A DNA stretch of 5,224 bases from Limnoglobus sp. (GCA_025353985.1 JANXNT010000232.1:1-5224), one strand, 5' to 3'; counted from the stretch's first letter, positions 1 to 4,833 are shown. Translations and numbers: made by a program. The notes: generated from the letters alone by a model not told the origin.

Positions 1-100
1 CCCGCAAGGGGTCGGGTGATGCGCAACCACTCAATTGTGACTTTGCAAGTGTGCAGGATCGTGAAAACGGGCGTGAGTCTCACACCCGACCCCTTGCGGG
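1..100. repeat. Perfect 18-bp inverted repeat (arms 1-18 and 83-100)
   Basis: CCCGCAAGGGGTCGGGTG at 1-18 is the exact reverse complement of 83-100, with 64 bases between. The right arm overlaps the short palindrome GTGAGTCTCAC at 73-83. The left arm starts at the first base of the window, so the repeat may extend further left. It lies outside any credible gene. Arms this long and exact suggest a dispersed intergenic repeat or the ends of a small non-autonomous element. No transposase and no target duplication can be seen. Confidence 0.75.
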
Positions 101-330
101 GAATCGGCTCGGTAATTTCGGTTTGTCCACGTTGGTTCGGAGAGTTTCCGCCCCGCGCTTCGCTACACAAAGCCTACGCGGCGCGGCTAAATAGCGCAAC
201 TTCAAAACTTGCGGAGCGTGCTGGCACGAGACATCCCCGTTTAGACGCGACGCAAAACCGACATTTCCGGCGTACGAACCGTCGTGTTTCGAAGACTCAC
301 CACGACCCGTGATCGCGTAGGGTTGACTGT
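101..330. other. Non-coding stretch without a recognisable gene
   Basis: I see no supported gene here. A 98-codon open frame on the plus strand (16-312) runs through the inverted repeat and translates to an arginine-rich, low-similarity peptide, so it is treated as spurious. The only structure noted is a weak pair CCGCGC (153-158)/GCGCGG (181-186). With the repeats on either side, this is the spacer downstream of the minus-strand oxidoreductase gene. Confidence 0.6.
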
Positions 331-364
331 CATTCCTCGCTAGCGCTTCGGGCTAACGGGAATG
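331..364. repeat. Imperfect hairpin past the 3' end of the first oxidoreductase gene
   Basis: CATTCC (331-336) pairs with GGAATG (359-364). A T-G wobble and a bulged C follow, then G339-C357, a C/A mismatch, and TAGC (341-344) with GCTA (352-355), closing a loop GCTTCGG. It begins 15 nt past the stop codon of the minus-strand gene at 379, so it could mark or protect the 3' end of that mRNA. The minus strand has no T-run after it, so it is not a classical intrinsic terminator. From general familiarity, intergenic repeats containing a GAAGCGNTAGCGAGG-like string recur in planctomycete genomes; this needs a genome search. Confidence 0.55.
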
Positions 365-378
365 GATTATCTGAAAAG

Positions 379-1773
379 TTACATCTTCTCCAGCATATCC
401 CAGCCTTTGCGGTACTCGCGTTTGATGTACTGCGCGGCTTCGGGGATGCTGGCGGTTAGCTTCTCGCCGTCGAAATCGAATGGCTTGCCGGTGCGGATCG
501 CGACGTTACCGAGGAGGAACGCGGCGGCCAGCATGGCGGAGTAATCGAAGTTCGACAGCGCGATCTGTGGCTTACCGGCCTTGATTGCGGCAACCCACTC
601 GTTCTTCTGATTCTGGTCGTTGTTGCCATCGTACGCGGCGAGTTTCTCGGGCTTCGTCAGGTTCGCTTCGTCAGGTTTTGGCGTGATGATGCAACTGCCG
701 CCGTAGTCGCTCGGGCTGTAAAGGATCGCCTTATCGCCGACGAGAATCGAACCGCTGCCGACGAGTTTCATGCCTTTGGGCACGGCCTTCGCGAGTAGCT
801 CTTCGGGCGGGAGCATCTTTTTCTCGCCGTTCTTGCCTTCGTACCAGTGTAGCGTGACAGGTGCGAGTTCGCCGCGTGCGGGGAAGTCGAGCATCACGTG
901 CGCCCACGCGGGTGCGGTCTCGGGGTTGACCTCGCCGCTCTCGGCTTTCACGTGGTTCGGGCTGCCGAGTTTGAGCGCCATGAACGCCATGTTCGCGGTG
1001 TGGCACGCCATGTCGCCGATTGCGCCGGTGCCGAAATCCCACCAGCCGCGCCAGACGCTCGGCGTGTAGCCGGGTGCATAGGGGCGTTCCGGTGCTGGCC
1101 CGAGGAACGTGTCCCAATGGATGTTCTTCGGAACGGGGAACGTGCCTTCAGGGCGCTTCGTGAGTACGGGCGATTGCTTCCAATATTCGCGGGGCCGATC
1201 CGTCCAGACGTGACATTCCTTCACGGTGCCGAGGATTCCGGACTGCACGAGTTCGACTGCGCGACGCAAGCCCGGCAGTGCGGTACCTTGGTTACCCATC
1301 TGCGTGCAGACGCCGTGTTCTTTCGCGAGCTTTTTGAGCAAGTGCGCCTCGAACACGCTATGCGTTAGCGGTTTCTGGCAGTAAACGTGCTTCTTGTTTC
1401 GGATGGCGAACGCGGCCGCCAGTGCGTGATGGTGATCCGCCGTGCTGACTGTGACGGCGTCGATTGTGCGCATCAGTTCGGCATCGTCGTACATCTTGCG
1501 GTAGTCGGAGAATGTCTTCGCGTCGGCCCAAATTTTCTTCTTCGCGGCCACCGCGTTGTCGTCGATATCGCAGAGCGCGACAACTTCCATCAGTTTGCTG
1601 GCCTGATCGATATCGCTCGATCCTTTGCCGCCGATGCCGATGCCAGCGACGCGGAGTTTCTCGTTCGCGCCGTAAACCTTCGATATGGACGATGCCGGGC
1701 CGGTGAACAGGTAGCCGAGGCCGCCCGCTGTCGAGAGTTGGCCGAAACGACGCCGGGAGAGTGTGCGAGCCAT
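379..1773 (-). CDS. Tat-exported Gfo/Idh/MocA-family oxidoreductase (paralogue 1)
   Basis: This 464-residue protein is a probable NAD(P)-dependent oxidoreductase of the Gfo/Idh/MocA family acting on a sugar or cyclitol; the substrate cannot be read from sequence. Residues 6-14 (SRRRFGQLS) form a twin-arginine motif followed by a hydrophobic stretch to about 30, so Tat export is expected. The Rossmann domain starts near 40 with GIGIGGKG (44-51), and Asp69 at the end of the second strand suggests NAD preference. The family EKP motif appears as QKP (133-135). The C-terminal domain carries the G-x-x-x-D-x-x-x-H pattern, GDMACH at 253-258, after a Trp-rich stretch. The ATG at 1773 is chosen because it puts the twin arginines near the N terminus; an upstream in-frame ATG at 1812 would add 13 residues and overlap the terminator hairpin. 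The Shine-Dalgarno match is poor. It lies 82 bp downstream of a close paralogue on the same strand. A GH109-type NAD-dependent glycosidase is the main alternative. Confidence 0.93.
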   Translation of the reverse strand: MARTLSRRRFGQLSTAGGLGYLFTGPASSISKVYGANEKLRVAGIGIGGKGSSDIDQASKLMEVVALCDIDDNAVAAKKKIWADAKTFSDYRKMYDDAELMRTIDAVTVSTADHHHALAAAFAIRNKKHVYCQKPLTHSVFEAHLLKKLAKEHGVCTQMGNQGTALPGLRRAVELVQSGILGTVKECHVWTDRPREYWKQSPVLTKRPEGTFPVPKNIHWDTFLGPAPERPYAPGYTPSVWRGWWDFGTGAIGDMACHTANMAFMALKLGSPNHVKAESGEVNPETAPAWAHVMLDFPARGELAPVTLHWYEGKNGEKKMLPPEELLAKAVPKGMKLVGSGSILVGDKAILYSPSDYGGSCIITPKPDEANLTKPEKLAAYDGNNDQNQKNEWVAAIKAGKPQIALSNFDYSAMLAAAFLLGNVAIRTGKPFDFDGEKLTASIPEAAQYIKREYRKGWDMLEKM

Positions 1774-1802
1774 GGAATGGATTCCGATGTGTGGGAGGAG
1801 AG

Positions 1803-1835
1803 AAAAATGCACGCGACGGGTGCGAACCCGCCGCG
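1803..1835 (-). terminator. Candidate intrinsic terminator or attenuator between the two oxidoreductase genes
   Basis: Read on the minus strand, CGCG, one mismatch, CGGGT, a four-base loop, ACCCG and CGCG form a nine-pair GC-rich stem (1835-1812). Four bases later comes TTTTT (1807-1803). The stem begins 20 nt past the stop of the upstream gene (1856) and the T-run ends about 30 nt before the next start codon (1773). This matches the hairpin plus T-tract layout of an intrinsic terminator, which would separate the two paralogues or partly attenuate the second one. The T-tract is short and broken by C, so readthrough is plausible. Confidence 0.5.
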
Positions 1836-1855
1836 CGACGATTCATCGCGAATGC

Positions 1856-3292
1856 TTACGACTTTTCCAGCATGTTCCAGCCTTTGCGGTACTCGTACTT
1901 GACGTACTGCGCGGCGTCTTTGTTGCCTTTGCACTCGAGCGTGGCAGGGTCGAACTCGAAGCCCTGTCCCGTGCGGATGGCGACGTTACCGAGCACGAAC
2001 GCACCCGCGAGGTAGCTCGCGTAATCGAAGTTCGAGAGGGCGATTTCGGGCTTGCCGGCCTTGATCGCGTCGACCCATTCGTTCTTCTGACCTTGGTCGA
2101 ACTTGCCGTTGATCGCCAGCTTCTCGGGCTTCTTCGTGTTCATGCCCTCGAATGCCGCCGTTGGCCCGAAGTACACCTCCGCACCGTAATCGTTCGGCGA
2201 GTAAGCGAAACCCTTCGAGCCGATCACGATGCTACCGCTATTCACCAAGCCCTTGTTCCGCTTTTGATCGGGGTCGATGGCGAGTGCCTTGTCGATCCAG
2301 TCTTGCGGAGGCACGAGCTTCTTGCCGTCTTTGCCCTTGCCTTCGTACCAGTGCACAGTGACGGGTGGGAGGTCGCCGCGTGCGGGGAACTGGAAGGTCA
2401 CGTGTGCCGAACTTGGGCAGGTTTCGCCGTTGACGTCGGTCGCGGTCGCGGAGACTTTGACGGGCATTTGCAGCTTGAGCGCCATGAACGCCATGTTCGC
2501 GGTGTGGCAGGCCATGTCGCCGATCGCGCCGGTGCCGAAGTCCCACCAGCCGCGCCAGTTGAAGTCGTGGTAACAACCGCGTTTGCCCTTGCTCGGCCCG
2601 TGTGCGTAGGGGCGTTCCGGGGCTGGCCCGAGGTACGATTGCCAGTCGAGGTATTCGGGCACGGCAGCGTCTTCGTAGCGCTTCATCACGCCAGGGGCTT
2701 GTGGCCACACGGGGCGGTTCGTCCAGACGTGAACTTCGGTCACATCGCCGATCGTCCCCGCTTGGATAATTTCCACCGCACGGCGCAGGCCGTTTTCGGT
2801 CGTGCCCTGGTTACCCATCTGGGTGCAGACGCCGTTTTCTTTCGCGACTTTGCGGAGCAAGTCGTTCTCGAACACGGTGCGTGCGAGTGGCTTCTGGACA
2901 TAGACGTGCTTCTTGGCACGCATCGCCATCGCGGCGGGCAGCGCGTGCATGTGGTCGGGCGTGCTGATCGTGAAAGCATCGACGGTCTTCATCAATTCGG
3001 CATCGTCGAACAGTTTGCGGAAGTCCGAAACGCCCTTGGCTTTGGGCCACTTTTTGAGCTTCGCGCCGAGGTAATCCTTATCGACGTCGCACAGGCCGAC
3101 GACTTCCATCAGTTCGCCTGCTTGGTCGATGTCGCTCGAACCTTTGCCGCCGACGCCGATACCGGCAACGCGGAGTTTCTCGTTCGCACCGTAAGCTTTG
3201 GACACCGAGAACGCGGGGCCGGTAAAGAGATACCCGAGACTACCGGCGCTCGTGAGTTGCACGAACCGCCGACGTGAGAGACGCGATGACAT
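1856..3292 (-). CDS. Tat-exported Gfo/Idh/MocA-family oxidoreductase (paralogue 2)
   Basis: This 478-residue protein is the upstream, closely related copy of the downstream oxidoreductase. Tat motif SRRRFVQLT is at 6-14, Rossmann loop GIGVGGKG at 44-51, Asp69 closes the second strand, QKP replaces EKP at 133-135, and GDMACH at 258-263 is the family D-x-x-x-H site. In the first 60 residues 47 are identical to the paralogue by eye, signal peptide included, and the alignment stays ungapped to about residue 190. It then has extra residues around 232-245 (a lysine-rich and aromatic loop) and around 337-346, both near the expected substrate-binding half. The ATG at 3292 is chosen because AGGAA sits six bases upstream and the Tat motif then falls at residues 6-14; the open frame extends 42 codons further without support. 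A promoter-like pair lies at 3352-3380. The role is inferred to be periplasmic oxidation or reduction of a sugar-like compound; a GH109-like glycosidase cannot be excluded. Confidence 0.94.
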   Translation of the reverse strand: MSSRLSRRRFVQLTSAGSLGYLFTGPAFSVSKAYGANEKLRVAGIGVGGKGSSDIDQAGELMEVVGLCDVDKDYLGAKLKKWPKAKGVSDFRKLFDDAELMKTVDAFTISTPDHMHALPAAMAMRAKKHVYVQKPLARTVFENDLLRKVAKENGVCTQMGNQGTTENGLRRAVEIIQAGTIGDVTEVHVWTNRPVWPQAPGVMKRYEDAAVPEYLDWQSYLGPAPERPYAHGPSKGKRGCYHDFNWRGWWDFGTGAIGDMACHTANMAFMALKLQMPVKVSATATDVNGETCPSSAHVTFQFPARGDLPPVTVHWYEGKGKDGKKLVPPQDWIDKALAIDPDQKRNKGLVNSGSIVIGSKGFAYSPNDYGAEVYFGPTAAFEGMNTKKPEKLAINGKFDQGQKNEWVDAIKAGKPEIALSNFDYASYLAGAFVLGNVAIRTGQGFEFDPATLECKGNKDAAQYVKYEYRKGWNMLEKS

Positions 3293-3298
3293 AGGAAG

Positions 3299-3303
3299 TT
3301 CCT
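3299..3303 (-). promoter_or_regulatory. Ribosome binding site fixing the start at 3292
   Basis: The minus strand reads AAAGGAAC, with AGGAA ending six bases before the ATG at 3292. It supports this start over the longer open frame that begins at 3418. The downstream paralogue has no comparable site. Confidence 0.7.
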
Positions 3304-3323
3304 TTCGATGAAACGGGCAGGCC

Positions 3324-3347
3324 GTGGGTAATCGCACCCACCGTGGG
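3324..3347. promoter_or_regulatory. GTGGG/CCCAC palindrome cluster, possible operator or leader hairpin
   Basis: GTGGGT (3324-3329) pairs with ACCCAC (3336-3341) across a six-base loop. The same CCCAC also forms the 11-base palindrome CCCACCGTGGG with 3343-3347. Three alternating half-sites thus sit just downstream of the predicted start of transcription. This could be an operator, or mutually exclusive RNA hairpins at the 5' end of the leader. In copy B the equivalent half-sites have drifted to GTGAG and ACCCA, so the palindrome is best kept here. Confidence 0.4.
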
Positions 3348-3351
3348 AGAT

Positions 3352-3380
3352 AGTGTAGACGCGAACCGAATCGCATGCAA
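3352..3380 (-). promoter_or_regulatory. Candidate promoter for oxidoreductase paralogue 2
   Basis: On the minus strand TTGCAT (3380-3375) and TACACT (3357-3352) are separated by 17 bases, the usual sigma-70 spacing. TACACT matches four of six positions of TATAAT. TTGCAT keeps only the TTG of the -35 consensus. The argument for function is that box sequences and spacing are kept in the duplicated copy B. The predicted leader is about 50 bases and includes the palindrome cluster. Confidence 0.45.
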
Positions 3381-3414
3381 CACCCGATCCAGGATAACGT
3401 GCGAACGGGATCGT

Positions 3415-3663
3415 TCACACGATTGGAAGGACTGGCAGCGGGTACGCAAACTCGTCGAGAATGTCATCGGGTAATGCGGCATCAAAATCATCCGGGGCTG
3501 TGAACTCGCCTTCGGCAAGTCCACATGGCCGACTGGCATTGGGTGGCCGTAATTCGGCAATCGGCTGGCCATCATCGACGACGAGTAACGATTCCCCCAA
3601 TTTCGCACGACGAAGAATGGCGAGTGGGTCGCGTTGGAGTTCTTGGAGGCTTACAGTATTCAT
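3415..3663 (-). CDS. Phd/YefM-like type II antitoxin, apparently without a toxin
   Basis: This 82-residue protein resembles Phd/YefM (prevent-host-death) antitoxins. The N-terminal part (about 1-40) has the family form: a beta strand plus the QELQRDPLAILRRA helix, then ESLLVVDDGQPIAELRP, the strand pair that in the family builds the DNA-binding dimer. The tail is acidic, with PDDFDAALPDDILDEF at 57-72, which is the region that usually binds and neutralises the toxin. A hydrophobic extension YPLPVLPIV ends the protein. The ATG at 3663 is preferred because the family N terminus begins there; an in-frame ATG at 3702 would add 13 unrelated residues. No Shine-Dalgarno is visible, and a TATAAT box lies only six bases upstream. 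No toxin gene (PIN, RelE or Doc type) is visible on either side: downstream are 122 bases and then an oxidoreductase, upstream about 500 non-coding bases. It may act as a solitary DNA-binding regulator or be a relic. Confidence 0.78.
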   Translation of the reverse strand: MNTVSLQELQRDPLAILRRAKLGESLLVVDDGQPIAELRPPNASRPCGLAEGEFTAPDDFDAALPDDILDEFAYPLPVLPIV

Positions 3664-3669
3664 GATTGG

Positions 3670-3675
3670 ATTATA
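3670..3675 (-). promoter_or_regulatory. TATAAT box six bases before the antitoxin ATG (possible leaderless start)
   Basis: The minus strand reads TATAATCCAATCATG. A perfect -10 consensus ends six bases before the ATG, so transcription starting at the usual distance would begin on or next to the start codon. With no Shine-Dalgarno present, a leaderless mRNA is possible. No good -35 is found at 16-18 bases; TTGGGT is 21 bases away. The alternative is the promoter at 3713-3741. Confidence 0.4.
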
Positions 3676-3682
3676 ACCAGGT

Positions 3683-3743
3683 CCGTGAGTAATCGTACCC
3701 AACGTGAGTCATAATGTAAACGCGAAGCAAACAGCGTGCAACA
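3683..3743. repeat. Direct repeat copy B (upstream of the antitoxin gene)
   Basis: This is the second copy of the 61-base segment at 3322-3382, ending 19 bases upstream of the antitoxin ATG. Mismatches are spread along the length, with the right-hand third most diverged, as expected of an old duplication. Conserved blocks include GTAATCG near the left end, ACGCGAA in the middle and TGCAACA at the right end. Confidence 0.7.
3713..3741 (-). promoter_or_regulatory. Candidate promoter for the antitoxin gene
   Basis: On the minus strand TTGCAC (3741-3736) and TACATT (3718-3713) are 17 bases apart, exactly matching the arrangement in copy A. The boxes are modest matches to sigma-70 consensus, so the support comes from conservation between the two copies. 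Transcription from here would give a leader of roughly 40 bases before the ATG at 3663. Confidence 0.4.
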
Positions 3744-3906
3744 TACTCGGTCGGCGCGACATCAAAATCGTCCGCAGCTTCGATCAATTTTGCGAGATCA
3801 CTCAACCGGGATTCTCGAGGCCACACGATTTCGCAAAGTCAATAAGTTTTAGACGATTTGACGTAAGTCGGAATTATGTGGTGTGCACTGACGCACTCAA
3901 AAGTGC

Positions 3907-3990
3907 GCGCAAATGACACAGAAAAGGCGCGAAATGACACAGAAAGAGCGCGCAATGACATATAAAAGGCGCATAGTGACCCGAAAAGGA
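3907..3990. repeat. Four tandem 21-nt repeats with phased TGAC
   Basis: Four degenerate units (3907-3927, 3928-3948, 3949-3969, 3970-3990) share a core close to AAATGACACAGAAA flanked by alternating CG. The TGAC tetramer starts at 3914, 3935, 3956 and 3977, exactly 21 bases apart each time, or about two helical turns. Units 1 and 2 are nearly identical in the core; units 3 and 4 drift. On the minus strand the period gives a seven-residue peptide repeat, but no credible gene surrounds it. It could be an array of protein-binding sites or a neutral satellite. Confidence 0.75.
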
Positions 3991-4113
3991 CGGTACTAGC
4001 GCCGAGTGTCAATCGAATGACCGTCGACGTAACCCACGTCAGGAATGCAGGATACGGCAAAAACGACCGAAACGCATCCGCGATTTGCGATCAAAAAGTG
4101 ACATTTTGAGACG

Positions 4114-4139
4114 AAAAAACACCCGAAAACACGGTTTTT
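4114..4139 (-). terminator. Weak candidate terminator for the pterin synthase gene
   Basis: Read on the minus strand, AAAAA, CCG, loop TGTTTT, CGG, GTG, then TTTTTT. The GC stem is only three pairs; the A-tract can extend it by pairing with the T-tract across a bulge. It lies about 40 nt past the stop at 4179. Layout and position fit an intrinsic terminator, but the stem is weak. Confidence 0.35.
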
Positions 4140-4178
4140 GAGCCTCTGCAATTGTGACTTACGTCAATTATGAGAGCG

Positions 4179-4679
4179 TCAAAACGCGTCAGTTGCGGTC
4201 CAATGGAAGACCGCTGACTGACCGATGTTTTCTTCGACTTCGAGCCGCAGGATTTGCGGGGAGAAGTGGCGGCTCCGCAAATCGTCGATCAGCCGATGGG
4301 CGATCCACTTGGCCAGCAGTTCCGCAGTCGTGTTTTCAATCTCGAGCAAAACGCAATCGCCACGCGGGAAGATCCATTCCTTATCGCCGAAATTCACCCG
4401 CACCGACTTCGCTGTCACAACAACGGGGATCAGCGGGTTTCGCATCGCGATCAGCATGTGGTGATCGAGTTCGGTTGTAATCGCCAGCGTGCGGTCGCGG
4501 AGTGCGAGGAAGTCGAAGACGTAGTGATTTTCGTCGAGCGGCCCTTCGACTTCGACACCGACGCGGTAGTTGTGGCCGTGCAATCGCTCGCATTGATTGC
4601 CATCGAGCGTGATGAAGTGCCCGCAGCTAAAGATGAAAGACTCTTTTGCCACGCGGACATGAAAGCGTTCGTTCGGCAT
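4179..4679 (-). CDS. 6-pyruvoyl-tetrahydropterin synthase / 6-carboxytetrahydropterin synthase (QueD) family
   Basis: This 166-residue cytoplasmic enzyme belongs to the PTPS/QueD family, which converts 7,8-dihydroneopterin triphosphate to 6-carboxytetrahydropterin (queuosine/7-deazaguanine route) or 6-pyruvoyl-tetrahydropterin. The zinc ligands are visible: His21 in SCGHF, and His34 and His36 in CERLHGHNY (30-38). Cys30 of the C-x-x-x-H-G-H motif is the expected catalytic cysteine. LDHHML (71-76) supplies the catalytic Asp-His pair, and Glu149 or Glu150 near the C terminus aligns with the substrate-binding glutamate. It is clearly longer than E. coli QueD (about 120 residues); the extra part is around 82-112, between the DHH motif and the TTAELLAKW helix. 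The ATG at 4679 is the first in frame and leaves a normal N terminus; no Shine-Dalgarno precedes it. No queC, queE or queF neighbour is present, so the exact product is unassigned. It is divergent from pstB across 165 bases. Confidence 0.9.
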   Translation of the reverse strand: MPNERFHVRVAKESFIFSCGHFITLDGNQCERLHGHNYRVGVEVEGPLDENHYVFDFLALRDRTLAITTELDHHMLIAMRNPLIPVVVTAKSVRVNFGDKEWIFPRGDCVLLEIENTTAELLAKWIAHRLIDDLRSRHFSPQILRLEVEENIGQSAVFHWTATDAF

Positions 4680-4726
4680 AGTGGATACACTGCGAGCAGA
4701 ATGACCGGATGAAACTTACTGTATCA

Positions 4727-4738
4727 GGATGCGCATCC
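4727..4738. promoter_or_regulatory. Perfect 12-bp palindrome between the divergent genes
   Basis: GGATGCGCATCC is fully self-complementary and lies 48 bases upstream of the pterin synthase ATG and 106 bases upstream of the pstB start. Its position in a divergent intergenic region suits an operator for a dimeric regulator. There is no match to a known consensus that I can name. Confidence 0.4.
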
Positions 4739-4782
4739 CGAAATGCCGAGTCACGCTGCGTCTTCTTCGTTCCTTCTCGTTT

Positions 4783-4816
4783 TCTTCACAATCTGAGTCT
4801 ACAACAGTTGTGAAGA
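4783..4816. promoter_or_regulatory. Perfect 9-bp inverted repeat in the pstB upstream region
   Basis: TCTTCACAA (4783-4791) is the reverse complement of TTGTGAAGA (4808-4816), with 16 bases between. A second palindrome, ACAACAGTTGT (4801-4811), overlaps the right arm. The element ends 28 bases before the GTG start and follows a pyrimidine-rich run (about 4760-4787). It could be an operator or a leader hairpin. It is not the direct-repeat layout of an enterobacterial Pho box. Confidence 0.5.
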
Positions 4817-4833
4817 CAATAGCTTCGGATCGT

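Larger units (their letters stand above)
3322..3382. repeat. Direct repeat copy A (upstream of oxidoreductase paralogue 2)
   Basis: These 61 bases align without gaps to 3683-3743 in the same orientation; 48 of 61 positions are identical by eye. Copy A ends 29 bases upstream of the oxidoreductase ATG. It contains a promoter-like pair (3352-3380) and a palindromic cluster (3324-3347). The genes that follow the two copies are unrelated, so what is shared is a promoter/leader segment. Beyond 3382 a weak resemblance continues for about ten more bases. Confidence 0.7.
3858..4167. repeat. 12-bp inverted repeat bracketing the 21-nt array
   Basis: TTGACGTAAGTC at 3858-3869 is the exact reverse complement of 4156-4167. 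After two mismatched bases both arms continue with AAT in the same reading direction. The arms bracket about 290 bases that include the tandem array. They are short for terminal repeats and there is no obvious target duplication. Confidence 0.5.
3744..4178. other. Long repeat-bearing spacer without an intact gene
   Basis: This spacer is visibly richer in A and T than the genes around it. Open frames at 3704-3916 (plus) and 3839-4060 (minus) resemble no family and run through repeats, so they are not called. Features inside: a minus-strand frame (about 3838-3719) reading ADDFD near 3761-3775, resembling the antitoxin's acidic tail; a CGCACT/AGTGCG hairpin with a CAAA loop (3892-3907); a four-copy 21-nt array (3907-3990); GACGT/ACGTC around 4026-4040; and a possible terminator for the pterin gene (4114-4139). 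Confidence 0.55.

Noticed and set aside
16..312. 98-codon plus-strand frame
   Set aside because: It translates through the 18-bp inverted repeat, has no credible ribosome site and resembles no family.
331..364. Classical intrinsic terminator for the first oxidoreductase gene
   Set aside because: The hairpin is well placed but has no T-run after it on the minus strand, so it is reported only as a hairpin or repeat.
1763..3277. 504-codon open frame on the plus strand
   Set aside because: It lies antisense to the second oxidoreductase gene. Its length comes from the codon pattern of the GC-rich gene opposite; it shows no recognisable domain, while the minus strand encodes a clear family protein.
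3240..3608. 122-codon minus-strand frame as a possible toxin partner
   Set aside because: It overlaps the antitoxin gene in another frame and the start of the oxidoreductase, and shows no PIN, RelE or Doc features.
3704..3916. 70-codon plus-strand frame
   Set aside because: It overlaps the repeat copy B/promoter region and a hairpin, has no Shine-Dalgarno and no recognisable motif.
3907..3990. CRISPR array
   Set aside because: The 21-nt units are contiguous and degenerate, with no unique spacers between them and no cas genes nearby.
3839..4060. 73-codon minus-strand frame with a seven-residue repeat
   Set aside because: The peptide repeat is only the translation of the 21-nt DNA array, which happens to be a multiple of three; no start signal or family support.
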